Below, piece by piece: positions 9,836-18,319 of a stretch of DNA of 64,000 nt. Position 1 is the stretch's first letter. The number at the start of each line of letters is the position of its first letter. The translations under genes and the position numbers were made by a program. Source of the DNA: DOZZ01 sp963792655 (lineage in GTDB: Bacteria; Acidobacteriota; Terriglobia; Bryobacterales; Bryobacteraceae); contig CAWBWU010000003.1 of assembly GCA_963792655.1 (NCBI GenBank), positions 434,001 to 498,000 of the forward strand, given 5' to 3'. A model generated the notes under the pieces. That model had not been told where the DNA came from and did not search any database. It saw nothing but the letters and a program-made list of their open reading frames with translations.

Positions 9836-11527
9836 TTGTCACGGCGCGAAATCGTAAGTCTTGCGTTTTCAACAACGTTACACGGGCGAAGAGTACGTTA
9901 CAATCCGGTGCTGAAGCTGATACACTATTCGACCAAGCGTTGGTTAAGGGTGTCTTCCGAATCCACTTTTTCATATGAGACCGAGAGGTCCGAAGTGCAG
10001 GCGGTGCTTGCCTCCGAGATTTTCCAGCGGTCGCCGAGCGTTGCCCAGATGCTCAGCTACATCTGTGAAAAGTACTTCGCGGGCGAAACGGACGCGCTGA
10101 AAGAGTACAGCATTGCCGTTGACGCCTTGCGGCGTCCCTACGATTTCGACCAGAAGACCGACTCGATCGTGAGAGTCGAAGCGCACCGCCTGAGAAAGAA
10201 GCTGGGGCAGTACTACGCGACTGAAGGCGCGGCTCATTCGGTCCGGATCACCGTTCCGCAAGGGCAGTACGCGCCGCTGTTTGTGCACACCGCGAACAGT
10301 GAGCCCACAGCGATCATGCCGTCGCACGCGCCCCAACTTGAGGTGATGCGGACTATCGTTGCCGAGCCGGTGCGCGACCTGCAGATACCTCCGCCGCCCG
10401 CTGCGAATGCGACCCGGCTGTTGTCCGCGCCCGGAACCTCTCCCAAATGGCAGCCACTCGCGGCAGTCGCTCTGGTTATTCTTGCTGTAGTCGCGTGGCA
10501 GGGTTACCGCGCGCTGCACCGCAGTCCTGGCCGCGGCACCGCACGCACTCCGATCGCGGCGCCCAACCAGCAGAACAGTGTTCGGATAGCCGCAGGGCTG
10601 GTGGGAGCCCAATATATCGACCACATGGGCAGGATCTGGCAGCCTGACGCTTTCTTCAGCGGCGGAACGCGACTGCAATTGCCGCAGCGCAACATGACGA
10701 ACACGATCGATCCGGCGCTGTTCGCCACGGCCCGCGTGGGGCACTTCCACTACGACATCCCCGCCAGCCCTGCCGTCTATGAGGTGCACCTGCACTTCGC
10801 CGAGCGGGAGTTCGGAGACAACATGCCGCGCGGCGGCGGCGAGGGGAACCGGCCGTTTTCGGTCAAAGTAAACGGCGCGCTTGTCCTGCCGCAGATCGAT
10901 GTCTTCTCGGATGCCGCCGGAGCCGATATTGCCCATGAGCGAGTCATCCGTGATGTAAAGCCGCTGCCGGACGGCAAGATTCACCTGGAGTTTATCGATC
11001 AGCAGGCGGGCGCGCTGGTCAGCGGTATTGAGGTGCTGCGGGGCCAGCCGGGCAAACTGCTGCCCGTGCGGATTGTGGCGGGCAACGGATCGGTGATGGA
11101 CTCGACCCAGCAGGTCTGGGGCCTCGACCGCAACTTCACCGGCGGGGTTACGGTGCAACGCCCGGAGCCCGTGGAATCGAGTAAAGACCCGCAACTGTTC
11201 CAGGGCGAGCGGTACGGCCACTTCACTTACACAATCCCTGTTGCGACGAACGGCCGGTACGAGCTCAGGATGATGTTCTCCGAGCGTTGGTTCGGGCCGG
11301 ACCGTCCCGGGCATGGCGGCGCAGGAAGCCGCCGCTTCGACGTGTACTGCAACGGTACCGCGCTGCTCCGCAATTTCGATATCTTCACCGCCGCGGGTGG
11401 CAGCAACAAAGCGCTGGTGCGCCGTTTTGAAAATCTTGAGCCTTCGGCGGCCGGCCAACTGGTGCTTTCGTTCGTGCCGCGAGAAAATTACGCCAGCATC
11501 AATGCGCTTGAGGTCATGGAACAATAG
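9836..11527 (+). CDS. Transmembrane regulator-like protein with two malectin-like sensor domains
   Basis: 563 residues from a TTG at 9836; the start is uncertain, and GTG codons at 9908 and 9950 are alternatives. Residues ~55-150 form a small charged domain (LKEYSIAVDAL, then IVRVEAHRLRKKLGQYY and VPQGQYAPLF) that recurs at the cytoplasmic N-terminus of many acidobacterial membrane proteins and looks winged-helix-like. One membrane segment follows at ~205-225 (PLAAVALVILAVVAW). The outside part has two consecutive malectin-like beta-sandwiches (~246-400 and ~410-561), each with the VRI-AG opening, FSGG/FTGG, VYEVHLHFAE or YELRMMFSE, and FDIF/IDVF motifs. Malectin domains bind oligosaccharides. 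Inference: a one-component sugar sensor spanning the membrane. It is divergent from the receptor and overlaps the next gene. Confidence 0.7.
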   Translation: MSRREIVSLAFSTTLHGRRVRYNPVLKLIHYSTKRWLRVSSESTFSYETERSEVQAVLASEIFQRSPSVAQMLSYICEKYFAGETDALKEYSIAVDALRRPYDFDQKTDSIVRVEAHRLRKKLGQYYATEGAAHSVRITVPQGQYAPLFVHTANSEPTAIMPSHAPQLEVMRTIVAEPVRDLQIPPPPAANATRLLSAPGTSPKWQPLAAVALVILAVVAWQGYRALHRSPGRGTARTPIAAPNQQNSVRIAAGLVGAQYIDHMGRIWQPDAFFSGGTRLQLPQRNMTNTIDPALFATARVGHFHYDIPASPAVYEVHLHFAEREFGDNMPRGGGEGNRPFSVKVNGALVLPQIDVFSDAAGADIAHERVIRDVKPLPDGKIHLEFIDQQAGALVSGIEVLRGQPGKLLPVRIVAGNGSVMDSTQQVWGLDRNFTGGVTVQRPEPVESSKDPQLFQGERYGHFTYTIPVATNGRYELRMMFSERWFGPDRPGHGGAGSRRFDVYCNGTALLRNFDIFTAAGGSNKALVRRFENLEPSAAGQLVLSFVPRENYASINALEVMEQ

Positions 11528-13142
11528 GCGTTTGCGAATCGCGATTCTGTTGCTGACGGGCCTGTGCTGCGCACTGGCGCAAGCTCAAAACTCAGACGAG
11601 TTTCGCCGTGCCGTCAGCTTACAACAGAGCGGCGATGCAGCCGGCGCAGTGACCGCATACCGCAATTTCCTCGAGCAGTTTCCAGATCGGTACGATGCGC
11701 GCTCGAATCTGGGCGCCGCGCTCGCTCAGTTGGGCCGTTACCAGGAAGCAGTTGTTGAGTATCGGCGCGCGCTGCCCGCTTCCCCGCCCCAGTTTCAACC
11801 GCAACTACGCCGCAACCTGGCGATCGCCTATTACAAAGCGGGCCAGTTGAAAGAGTGCGCGGCTGAACTCGAACAGCTACGCACGACCGTGCGCGACGTC
11901 AATATCGACCTGCTGCTGGCCGATTGCTACCTGCAGATGGGGCGGCCCCAATCCGCTGCGGCGGTGTTGGAACCTTCTGCGGCAGAGCATGGCGAAGAGC
12001 TGGCGTTCGCTTACACGCTCGGCACTGCGTTGATTCGCAGCGGGCATCCCCAAGAGGGGCAAGTCTACGTCGACCGCATTCTAAAGGCCGGCGATTCTGC
12101 CGAGGCTCACCTCTTACTCGGCAGCAGCATGCTCCAGGCCGGCGATCTTCCGGGTGCAGTGCGTGAGTTCCGTTCGGCGCTGGAGCGCAATTCCGCGCTG
12201 CCTCAGATTCACAGCCTCTACGGACGCGCGCTGCTCAATACCGGCGATGCCGATGGCGCATCCGCCGAGTTCAAAGCAGAGTTGGCAGCCAACCCGAATG
12301 ACTATGACGCCAACTTCGGGCTCGGCGAAATCCTGAAGGCCAGAAAACATTACGACGAAGCCGCGCCATTGCTGGTGAAGGCCAGTGAACTACGCGCGGA
12401 CTCGGCCGAGGCACGCTACTCTCACGCGGATCTGCTCGCCGCCGAGCATCATGACCAGGCCGCGCTTGCCGAGTTGGACAAACTAGGCGCCCAGTTTCCC
12501 GACTATGCTCCGGCACATGCGCTGAGTGCCGTTCTTTTGGCGCGCAACGGCAACCTGGCCAAAGCGAAACGCGAGCAAGCTCTGGCTGGAAAGGGCGAAG
12601 CTCCTTTGAACGACGGCCCCAAGCCGGGCGAGGCTGCACCGAGGTTCACGCTGCGGAAATCCGGCTCAAACGCGATGCTCGGCCTGGCTGACGTGCTTGG
12701 CTCGCAACCGGTGTTGTTGGTCTTCGGCAGCTACACGTGTCCGAACCTTCGGGCGCAAGCTCCGGTGCTGAACGAACTGCATCAGAAGCTGGGCGATCGC
12801 GTGCGGTTCCTCGAAGTTTACATTCGCGAAGCGCACGGCAGCGAAAGCTGGCAGAGCACCATCAATCAGCGTGAAAACGTCAATTGGACCACAGCCAAAA
12901 CAACCGCCGAGAAAAACGAGCATGCGATGTCCTGCTCGCGCCTGCTCAAGTTCAACTTCCCTGCAGTTGTAGACGGAATGGACGATGCCGTCGACCGCGC
13001 TTATGCCGCATCACCGAGCCGCGTCTATCTGCTGAGCCCTACCGGGACAGTTCTATGGAAGAGCCGCTTGAGCGAGTTCGATTTCCATGCCGATGAACTG
13101 AACACGGCCATTACGAACGCCCTCACGCGCCGTTCAAAATAA
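11502..13142 (+). CDS. TPR protein with C-terminal iodothyronine-deiodinase-like thioredoxin fold
   Basis: Start ATG 11502 chosen, 26 nt inside the upstream gene; a TTG at 11532 is the alternative. Both give a signal peptide ending ALAQAQ. Residues ~35-370 are TPR repeats. From ~390 the chain becomes a redoxin fold with VLLVFGSYTCPNLR and FLEVYIREAHGSESW, matching the FGSxTU and YIEEAH motifs of the T4_deiodinase family, with Cys (about residue 413) where animal enzymes have selenocysteine. A second Cys lies in HAMSCSRLL. Bacterial relatives act as thiol redox proteins, and hormone deiodination is not implied. Its TPR half is paralogous to the gene at 5039-6152. The 3' end overlaps the convergent gene by 20 nt. 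Confidence 0.8.
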   Translation: MRLRSWNNRRLRIAILLLTGLCCALAQAQNSDEFRRAVSLQQSGDAAGAVTAYRNFLEQFPDRYDARSNLGAALAQLGRYQEAVVEYRRALPASPPQFQPQLRRNLAIAYYKAGQLKECAAELEQLRTTVRDVNIDLLLADCYLQMGRPQSAAAVLEPSAAEHGEELAFAYTLGTALIRSGHPQEGQVYVDRILKAGDSAEAHLLLGSSMLQAGDLPGAVREFRSALERNSALPQIHSLYGRALLNTGDADGASAEFKAELAANPNDYDANFGLGEILKARKHYDEAAPLLVKASELRADSAEARYSHADLLAAEHHDQAALAELDKLGAQFPDYAPAHALSAVLLARNGNLAKAKREQALAGKGEAPLNDGPKPGEAAPRFTLRKSGSNAMLGLADVLGSQPVLLVFGSYTCPNLRAQAPVLNELHQKLGDRVRFLEVYIREAHGSESWQSTINQRENVNWTTAKTTAEKNEHAMSCSRLLKFNFPAVVDGMDDAVDRAYAASPSRVYLLSPTGTVLWKSRLSEFDFHADELNTAITNALTRRSK

Positions 13143-13995
13143 GCTCGAAGCGCCGGTACACATCTTTCAAGTAAGTCGCGTCACCGCCAGCGAGCTCCAC
13201 GGTCGCCGTACCTTTATAACCAACGTCGCTCAACGCGGAGTAGATCGCTTTCCAATCGATCTCGCCTTCGCGTAAGTTGACCCACTCGGCGACACGCTTT
13301 TTGGTGACCGTGTCATTGCGGAACGAGAAGTCTTTGATATGCAGCTTGACGATGCGCTTGCCCAGCGTGCGAATCCAATCCTGCGGATAACCGTAGAGCA
13401 CGACGTTGCCGACATCGAAATAGGCGCGAATCCAGGGGCTCTGGAACTCGTCGATGTACCGGGCAAACTCGAGCGGGCTCAGCAGAAACTTGTTCCATAC
13501 TTCCTCGATGCCCAGAATAATGCGCTTCTCTTGCGCCGCAGGCAGCAGTTGCCGGATAGCAGCTTGCGACCGTTTGTAAGCATCGGCGTACGATGTGTTC
13601 GCGTCCACCACGGCGGGCACTAGCAGCACCGTGTCGGCGCCCCAAAAATGCGCGTTGTTGATGGAAGTCAACGCGCCATCCATGCTGCGTTTAACTACCG
13701 CGGGGTCGGAGGATGAGAACGGATACTTCCAATGGTCCATGTTCATCACCGAGTGAATGCGCAGCCCCGCTGCTTCCGCTGCACGTTTGATCTCTTCGGC
13801 ATCGCTCTGCTCGGGCGTGGTCGGGCACTCGATTTGGGTGAAGCCGGCATCGCGCGCCATCTGCATGCGATCGCGCACGCTGACGTTGGCCGGCAGCATG
13901 TTGAACTCAACGGCTGGAGTGATGGGCAGAGCGGAAGAAGCGGAGGCGGTAGCAGCCAAAGCAGCAGTACTCAAAAGAAACTCGCGGCGTTGCAT
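13123..13995 (-). CDS. Sugar phosphate isomerase/epimerase-like TIM-barrel protein, exported
   Basis: 290 residues. The N-terminus MQRREFLLSTAALAATASAS has a twin-arginine-like RR-EFL motif and hydrophobic core, so the protein is probably exported by Tat. The rest is the xylose-isomerase-like (AP_endonuc_2) TIM barrel: ARDAGFTQIECP, LGIEEVWNKFLLS, AYFDVGNVVLYG, KLHIKDFSF and GTATVELAGGD hold the usual metal-binding Glu, Asp and His positions. Members of this fold isomerise, epimerise or dehydrate keto-sugars, and the substrate is unknown. It converges on the TPR-deiodinase gene with a 20-nt overlap. Confidence 0.85.
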   Translation of the reverse strand: MQRREFLLSTAALAATASASSALPITPAVEFNMLPANVSVRDRMQMARDAGFTQIECPTTPEQSDAEEIKRAAEAAGLRIHSVMNMDHWKYPFSSSDPAVVKRSMDGALTSINNAHFWGADTVLLVPAVVDANTSYADAYKRSQAAIRQLLPAAQEKRIILGIEEVWNKFLLSPLEFARYIDEFQSPWIRAYFDVGNVVLYGYPQDWIRTLGKRIVKLHIKDFSFRNDTVTKKRVAEWVNLREGEIDWKAIYSALSDVGYKGTATVELAGGDATYLKDVYRRFELILNGA

Positions 13996-14030
13996 GCCGC
14001 GAGTCTATCGCAATGAGGTGCGGTGGGTCA

Positions 14031-14056
14031 CGGCTCGCTTACGCGCGCGGCACGTA
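14031..14056 (+). repeat. Dispersed intergenic repeat, copy 1
   Basis: CGGCTCGCTTACGCGCGCGG followed by CACGTA. Close copies lie at 36977-37002, 40857-40884 and 55865-55890, always between genes. Core: CGCTCgCTnACGCGCGCGGC then (A/T)CGTA. Confidence 0.6.
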
Positions 14057-14076
14057 TGGAAATTCGACGCACGACC

Positions 14077-14101
14077 GTGAGGGAGTGGACCACTCCCTCA
14101 C
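14077..14101. repeat. 25-nt perfect palindrome
   Basis: The arms GTGAGGGAGTGG and CCACTCCCTCAC flank a single central A. It sits 15 nt after the end of the catalase gene and could act as its terminator hairpin, though without a T-run. It is probably an inverted pair of a short repeat unit. Confidence 0.6.
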
Positions 14102-14115
14102 TAACGCGTGTTTGC

Positions 14116-15592
14116 TTAAACCACCAAATTCGGCGTTTCGAGCGAGACACCTTGCTGCAGCGCCTTCTCCACACCTGCGCCGTATTCCGGATCGGCCTTG
14201 CGGCAATTCTCGATGTGCCGCAATTGAATCTCGCGCGATGCCCCACCGACCGAAGCGGCCGTGTTCTTGAACAGCACCTCTTTCTGTTCCTTGGTCATCA
14301 GGCGGAACAGATTGCCGGGCTGCGAGTAGTAATCTTCATCCACGCGGTGATTCCAATGGTCCGCCGCACCTTCAATCGACAGTGGCGGTTCCGAGAAATC
14401 AGGCTGCTCCTGCCACTTGCCGTAGCTGTTCGGCTCGTAACCGATCGTCGCGCCTTTGTTGCCATCCACTCGCATCTGGCCATCGCGATGAAAGCTGTTG
14501 AACGGACACTTGGGCGCGTTCACTGGGATTTGGTGATGGTTGACGCCGAGACGATAACGCTGCGCATCGCCGTAAGAGAACAGTCGCGATTGCAGCATGC
14601 GGTCGGGCGAGAAGCTGATGCCGGGCACCACATTGGCCGGCGTGAACGCGGCCTGCTCTACTTCCGCAAAGTAGTTCTCGGGATTGCGATTCAGCTCCAG
14701 CACGCCCACTTCGATCAGCGGGTAATCTTTGTGCGGCCAGACCTTGGTGAGATCGAACGGGTTCAGATGGTACGTGCCGGCTTCCTTCTCGGGCATGATC
14801 TGAACGAAGAGCTTCCACTTCGGAAAGTCGCGCTTCTCGATGCTGTCGAACAGATCGCGCTGAGCACTTTCACGGTCGCGGCCGACGATGTCCGCTGCTT
14901 CCTCATCGGTGAAGTTTGAGATACCCTGCTGCGTCTTGAAAGTGAACTTGACCCAGTAGCGTTCCTTCGCGGCGTTGATGAAGCTGAAGGTGTGACTTCC
15001 GAAGCCGTGCATGTGGCGGTACGAGCGCGGCAGTCCGCGGTCGCTCATCACAATGGTGACCTGGTGCAGCGCTTCGGGCAGCGAGGTCCAGAAATCCCAA
15101 TTGTTGTTCGCGCTGCGCAGGTTGGTCTTCGGATCGCGCTTCACCGCATGATTCAAATCCGGGAACTTGAGTTGGGTCGCGGAAGAAGAAGACCGGCGTG
15201 TTGTTGCCTACCAGGTCCCAATTGCCTTCTTCTGTGTAGAACTTCATCGCGAAGCCGCGGATGTCGCGCTCGGCGTCCGCCGCCCCACGCTCACCGGCGA
15301 CAGTCGAGAAGCGCACGAAAGCGTCGGTGGTCTTGCCAATTTGCGAGAAGAGTTTGGCGCGCGTGTACTTCGTAATGTCATGCGTAACAGTAAACGTTCC
15401 GTATGCGCCAGAGCCCTTCGCGTGCATGCGGCGCTCGGGAATCACTTCGCGATCGAAGTGCGCGATCTTTTCGAGATGCCAAACGTCTTGCAGCAGCATC
15501 GGCCCGCGCAGGCCGGCGGTCATGACGTTTTGGTTATCGGGTACGGGCGCACCGGCAGCCGTGGTCAGTTTATTCGTCTTGGAATCGTGCAT
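14116..15592 (-). CDS. katA: Clade-3 small-subunit catalase, one frameshift near 15170
   Basis: Haem catalase converting hydrogen peroxide to water and oxygen. The restored length of ~491 residues fits small-subunit catalases. It starts MHDSKTNKLTTAAGAPV (ATG 15592), followed by LQDVWHLEKIAHFDREVIPE and RMHAKGSGAYG with the distal His, FVRFSTVAGERGAADAERD, and NNTPVFFFRDP. After RDP the frame slips; in the next frame the sequence resumes as NHAVKRDPKTNLRSANNNWD. Removing one A from CCAACTC restores the usual RDPLKFPDLNHAVKRDP. The proximal haem region RLFSYGDAQRYRLG (Tyr ligand) is present. It is transcribed away from oxyR with an OxyR box between, so peroxide induction is expected. The symbol is by family only. 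Confidence 0.9.
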
Positions 15593-15652
15593 GGTCTTCA
15601 AATCATACTGCCCTGTAACGAACGGAACCAGACACGATGGGCTATCTTTGCT

Positions 15653-15667
15653 ATAGCGAATCGCTAT
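15653..15667. promoter_or_regulatory. OxyR-type operator between catalase and oxyR
   Basis: ATAG-CGAATCG-CTAT is an exact match to the LysR/OxyR pattern ATAG-N7-CTAT. The wider sequence CTATAGCGA-A-TCGCTATAG (15651-15669) is a perfect 9+1+9 palindrome. It ends 8 nt before the oxyR start codon and ~60 nt upstream of the divergent catalase, so it can both repress oxyR and activate the catalase. Confidence 0.85.
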
Positions 15668-15675
15668 AGGTCGAG

Positions 15676-16554
15676 ATGGAGCTTCATCAACTACGCTACT
15701 TTTGCGCAGTCGCCCGTGCGGGAAGTTTCACGCGGGCTGCTGAACAGGAAAAGCTCGCGCAGCCGACACTCTCGCACCAGATCCATAAGCTCGAAACAGA
15801 ACTCGGCGTACCGCTCTTTGAGCGACTGGGCCGCACCGTACGCCTGACAAAGTTCGGCGACGAATTGCTGCCGCGCGCCCGCCAGATTTTGCGCGGCGTC
15901 GAAGACGTGCAGATGTCTCTGGGTGCTCTTGAAGAAGGTGTGCGCGGCGTGCTGAAGGTCGGCGTGATCCCGACGATCATGCCTTACTTCCTGGCGCCTC
16001 GAGTGAGCGCGTTCAACGCACGCTTTCCCGATGTCGAACTGCGCTTAACCGAAGACATTACGTCCCGGCTTGTCGAAGGTCTGCAAGCGGGCGAGATGGA
16101 TGTCGCGGTTGCGAGCTTGCCGGTGTCGAATCCCGAAATCGTTTCGAGCGAACTCTTTCGTGAGCCGATCCTGCTGGCAGTGCCGCCCGGTCACCGGCTC
16201 GCGAATGTAGACGCCGTCGACATGTCGGATGTACGGCAAGAGCGATTGGTGCTGCTCAAAGAAGGCCACTGCTTTCGTGATCAAGTGCTCGCGGCATGCA
16301 CGCGCGCCAGTGCGCAATTCGAGTCGGTGTTTGAAAGCGATCAGTTTTCGAGCATCTATCCGCTCGTCGCTTCGGGATTCGGCATCAGCCTCGTCCCCGA
16401 GATGGCGCGAGCCTCGGCCCTCGGCTGTGCGTTAGTCCCGCTTCGGCGTGGCGGCTTCCGGCGCGTGGGGTTCCTGCGCAACCGCCGGTCATTTCATGGC
16501 AAGACGGTGAAAGCTTTCACCAGTTGGTTGCGCGAAGTGTCGCGGGAACGTTAA
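15676..16554 (+). CDS. oxyR: LysR-family peroxide sensor OxyR
   Basis: 292 residues. The N-terminal LysR helix-turn-helix (MELHQLRYFCAVARAGSFTR, then TLSHQIHKLETELGVPLFER) is followed by the effector domain. KEGHCFRDQVLAAC places cysteines at residues 199 and 208, the same numbers and spacing as the redox pair of E. coli OxyR that forms a disulfide with peroxide. The divergent neighbour is a catalase and an ATAG-N7-CTAT box lies just upstream, so the identification as OxyR is better than a generic LysR call. It ends 6 nt before the convergent glycosyltransferase. Confidence 0.93.
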   Translation: MELHQLRYFCAVARAGSFTRAAEQEKLAQPTLSHQIHKLETELGVPLFERLGRTVRLTKFGDELLPRARQILRGVEDVQMSLGALEEGVRGVLKVGVIPTIMPYFLAPRVSAFNARFPDVELRLTEDITSRLVEGLQAGEMDVAVASLPVSNPEIVSSELFREPILLAVPPGHRLANVDAVDMSDVRQERLVLLKEGHCFRDQVLAACTRASAQFESVFESDQFSSIYPLVASGFGISLVPEMARASALGCALVPLRRGGFRRVGFLRNRRSFHGKTVKAFTSWLREVSRER

Positions 16555-16560
16555 GCGCGT

Positions 16561-18177
16561 TTAGAAACGGCAAGCCCACCCTGTCTGCGGTTGGTAGTGG
16601 TGCGAAGGCTGCCGCGCAAGTAACAGCACTCGATCCGGCGATGCTCTCCGCGTCTCATGCGTCGCCTGATAATCAGGCAGCAACGCGAGGCGGCTCACCG
16701 GAATCAAAAAGTCGCTCTGTTGATTGTGCTGAAACAACGCGCTTAGCTCGCGTGCATCGCGTAATGCAATGCCGGTACCGATCGCGAGATCGTCTGTGAT
16801 CGATGCTTTCCGCAGGTTCGCCTGCCACTCGGGTAAACGCAGCGGCAGCGTGTCATAGTCCGCGCTGGTCACCAGAATCCCCAGCGTTGCGAGATGGCGA
16901 TCCAGCCGGAAGTAAACGCCGCTCGGATCGACCCACACATAGTGCAGCTTGGCGATCGGTAGTGCTGTTGCAAAGAGCTGGTCGACTGTGTCGAACAGAA
17001 ATAGATCGGTGTCGCGGTGCATCTCGCAATAATCCGAAAGCGTGTTGGCCGTCGGCGCCGATGCAGCCGCGTACGAGATACCCCACTTTGGATTCGCGCT
17101 GACCGCCTTGACCACCAACACCACGCAGAGCACCGCAACGGCCGCGCGCCGTTGCAGCAACGGAGACCAAAGCATGGCGAGCGCGGCGAATGCCGGAACT
17201 GCTGGAACCAGATACGAGGCGCTCCGAAAACGAAACGCCAGTAAAGCGACGGCAAAAACTGCAAGCCAGCAAAGAATCAGCAATGCAGCGGGCTCCCGGC
17301 GTTGGAGCGCGCGCAGAAAACCATAAATACCGGTGACTGCGAAGAGCGTTAGCACCGGATCGACCATCGCGATGCGCGCTGCGTAGAAACCCACCTGCGT
17401 CTCGTGCGAGGTCTGCTGCCGCAGCCCTTGTGCTTGTCCGTAAATGACGCGCATCTCGCCGAGAAAGTAGTCGTGATGCACCTGCCACTGGTACGCGGCC
17501 CAACACAGTCCCGGCACTACGGCCAGCGCCACAACGGCCGCCACGCGCCGCAGCGGAGGACGGTCAGCCGCGCGCCAGAACAACATTGATGCCAGCCAAG
17601 CCGCAACGGGCAAAGCGCCAAGAATGCTTTTGTCGAGAACTGCCGCGCACCATGCCAGCCCCGTGAGCCACAGTGTGGACGCCCGCTCGATGCGCGGGTC
17701 GCGTGCGATGCGCCACATCGCGACAGTCGCGGCGGACGCCACAATCATGTCCGTCAAATTGCGTCTGGACAAGATGAAGACGAGCGGGTTCGCAACGATG
17801 AGTAGAGCGCCACAAGCGCCCGCTGCTGCGTTGCGCGCCGACACGCCCCATGCGAATAGCGCGGCCGCACACAGCGCACCACTGATCAGCGCGGCTAAAC
17901 GAAACGCGGTGTTGTTCGGACCGAAGCAGCGGATGGCGAATGCGGTCAACCACATCAGCAGCGGCGGCTTCGACAACTCCCAACGGCCGGCAAACCGCTG
18001 CGTGGTCCAGTCGCCGCCGCGAGCCATCTGGATCGATTCGCTCGCGTAGACCGCTTCATCCTGCGCGCCGACATCGCCCAATGGGTCAATCACGCCGCTT
18101 GCGAGACCCACGTTCTGAATGTTCCAGGCGAGCGCGCAAAAGGCGAGTAGAAACGCCGCAATGAACCGACTATGCAT
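16561..18177 (-). CDS. Membrane glycosyltransferase, ArnT/GT39-like
   Basis: About 538 residues from ATG 18177 (MHSRFIAAFLLAFCALAWN); the frame extends 23 codons further, but that part is hydrophilic and unlikely. Early loop motif GDVGAQDEAVYASESIQMARGG contains the acidic Asp-Glu pair typical of GT-C polyprenyl-phosphate-sugar transferases, and ELSKPPLLMWL matches the KPPL motif of ArnT/PMT proteins. About ten hydrophobic segments follow. It transfers a sugar from a lipid carrier outside the inner membrane; acceptor unknown. It is divergent from the operon starting at 18320. Confidence 0.85.
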   Translation of the reverse strand: MHSRFIAAFLLAFCALAWNIQNVGLASGVIDPLGDVGAQDEAVYASESIQMARGGDWTTQRFAGRWELSKPPLLMWLTAFAIRCFGPNNTAFRLAALISGALCAAALFAWGVSARNAAAGACGALLIVANPLVFILSRRNLTDMIVASAATVAMWRIARDPRIERASTLWLTGLAWCAAVLDKSILGALPVAAWLASMLFWRAADRPPLRRVAAVVALAVVPGLCWAAYQWQVHHDYFLGEMRVIYGQAQGLRQQTSHETQVGFYAARIAMVDPVLTLFAVTGIYGFLRALQRREPAALLILCWLAVFAVALLAFRFRSASYLVPAVPAFAALAMLWSPLLQRRAAVAVLCVVLVVKAVSANPKWGISYAAASAPTANTLSDYCEMHRDTDLFLFDTVDQLFATALPIAKLHYVWVDPSGVYFRLDRHLATLGILVTSADYDTLPLRLPEWQANLRKASITDDLAIGTGIALRDARELSALFQHNQQSDFLIPVSRLALLPDYQATHETRRASPDRVLLLARQPSHHYQPQTGWACRF

Positions 18178-18190
18178 CTTTGCCGTGTTA

Positions 18191-18304
18191 GATACTATCG
18201 CTTGACGGCGTGCTTGTGCGCGGGGATGAATGATTCCAATGCGCAACCACGTGCCGGACCGTAAGCCACGCCCGGCATGCAGCGCCGGGTTTGATACTAT
18301 CGCT
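18191..18304 (+). promoter_or_regulatory. Divergent promoter region with a 12-bp direct repeat
   Basis: GATACTATCGCT occurs at 18191-18202 and again at 18293-18304 in the gap between the glycosyltransferase and the catabolic operon. The second copy has a -10-like GATACTAT about 20 nt before the Gfo/Idh start at 18320. The repeat could be two operator sites or two promoter elements. Confidence 0.4.
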
Positions 18305-18319
18305 GAAGTTCATAAAGTC

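Noticed and set aside
9971..11524. 517-residue open frame on the minus strand
   Set aside because: Lies fully antisense to the malectin regulator, has low-complexity Arg/His-rich composition and no known motif; shadow of GC-rich coding sequence.
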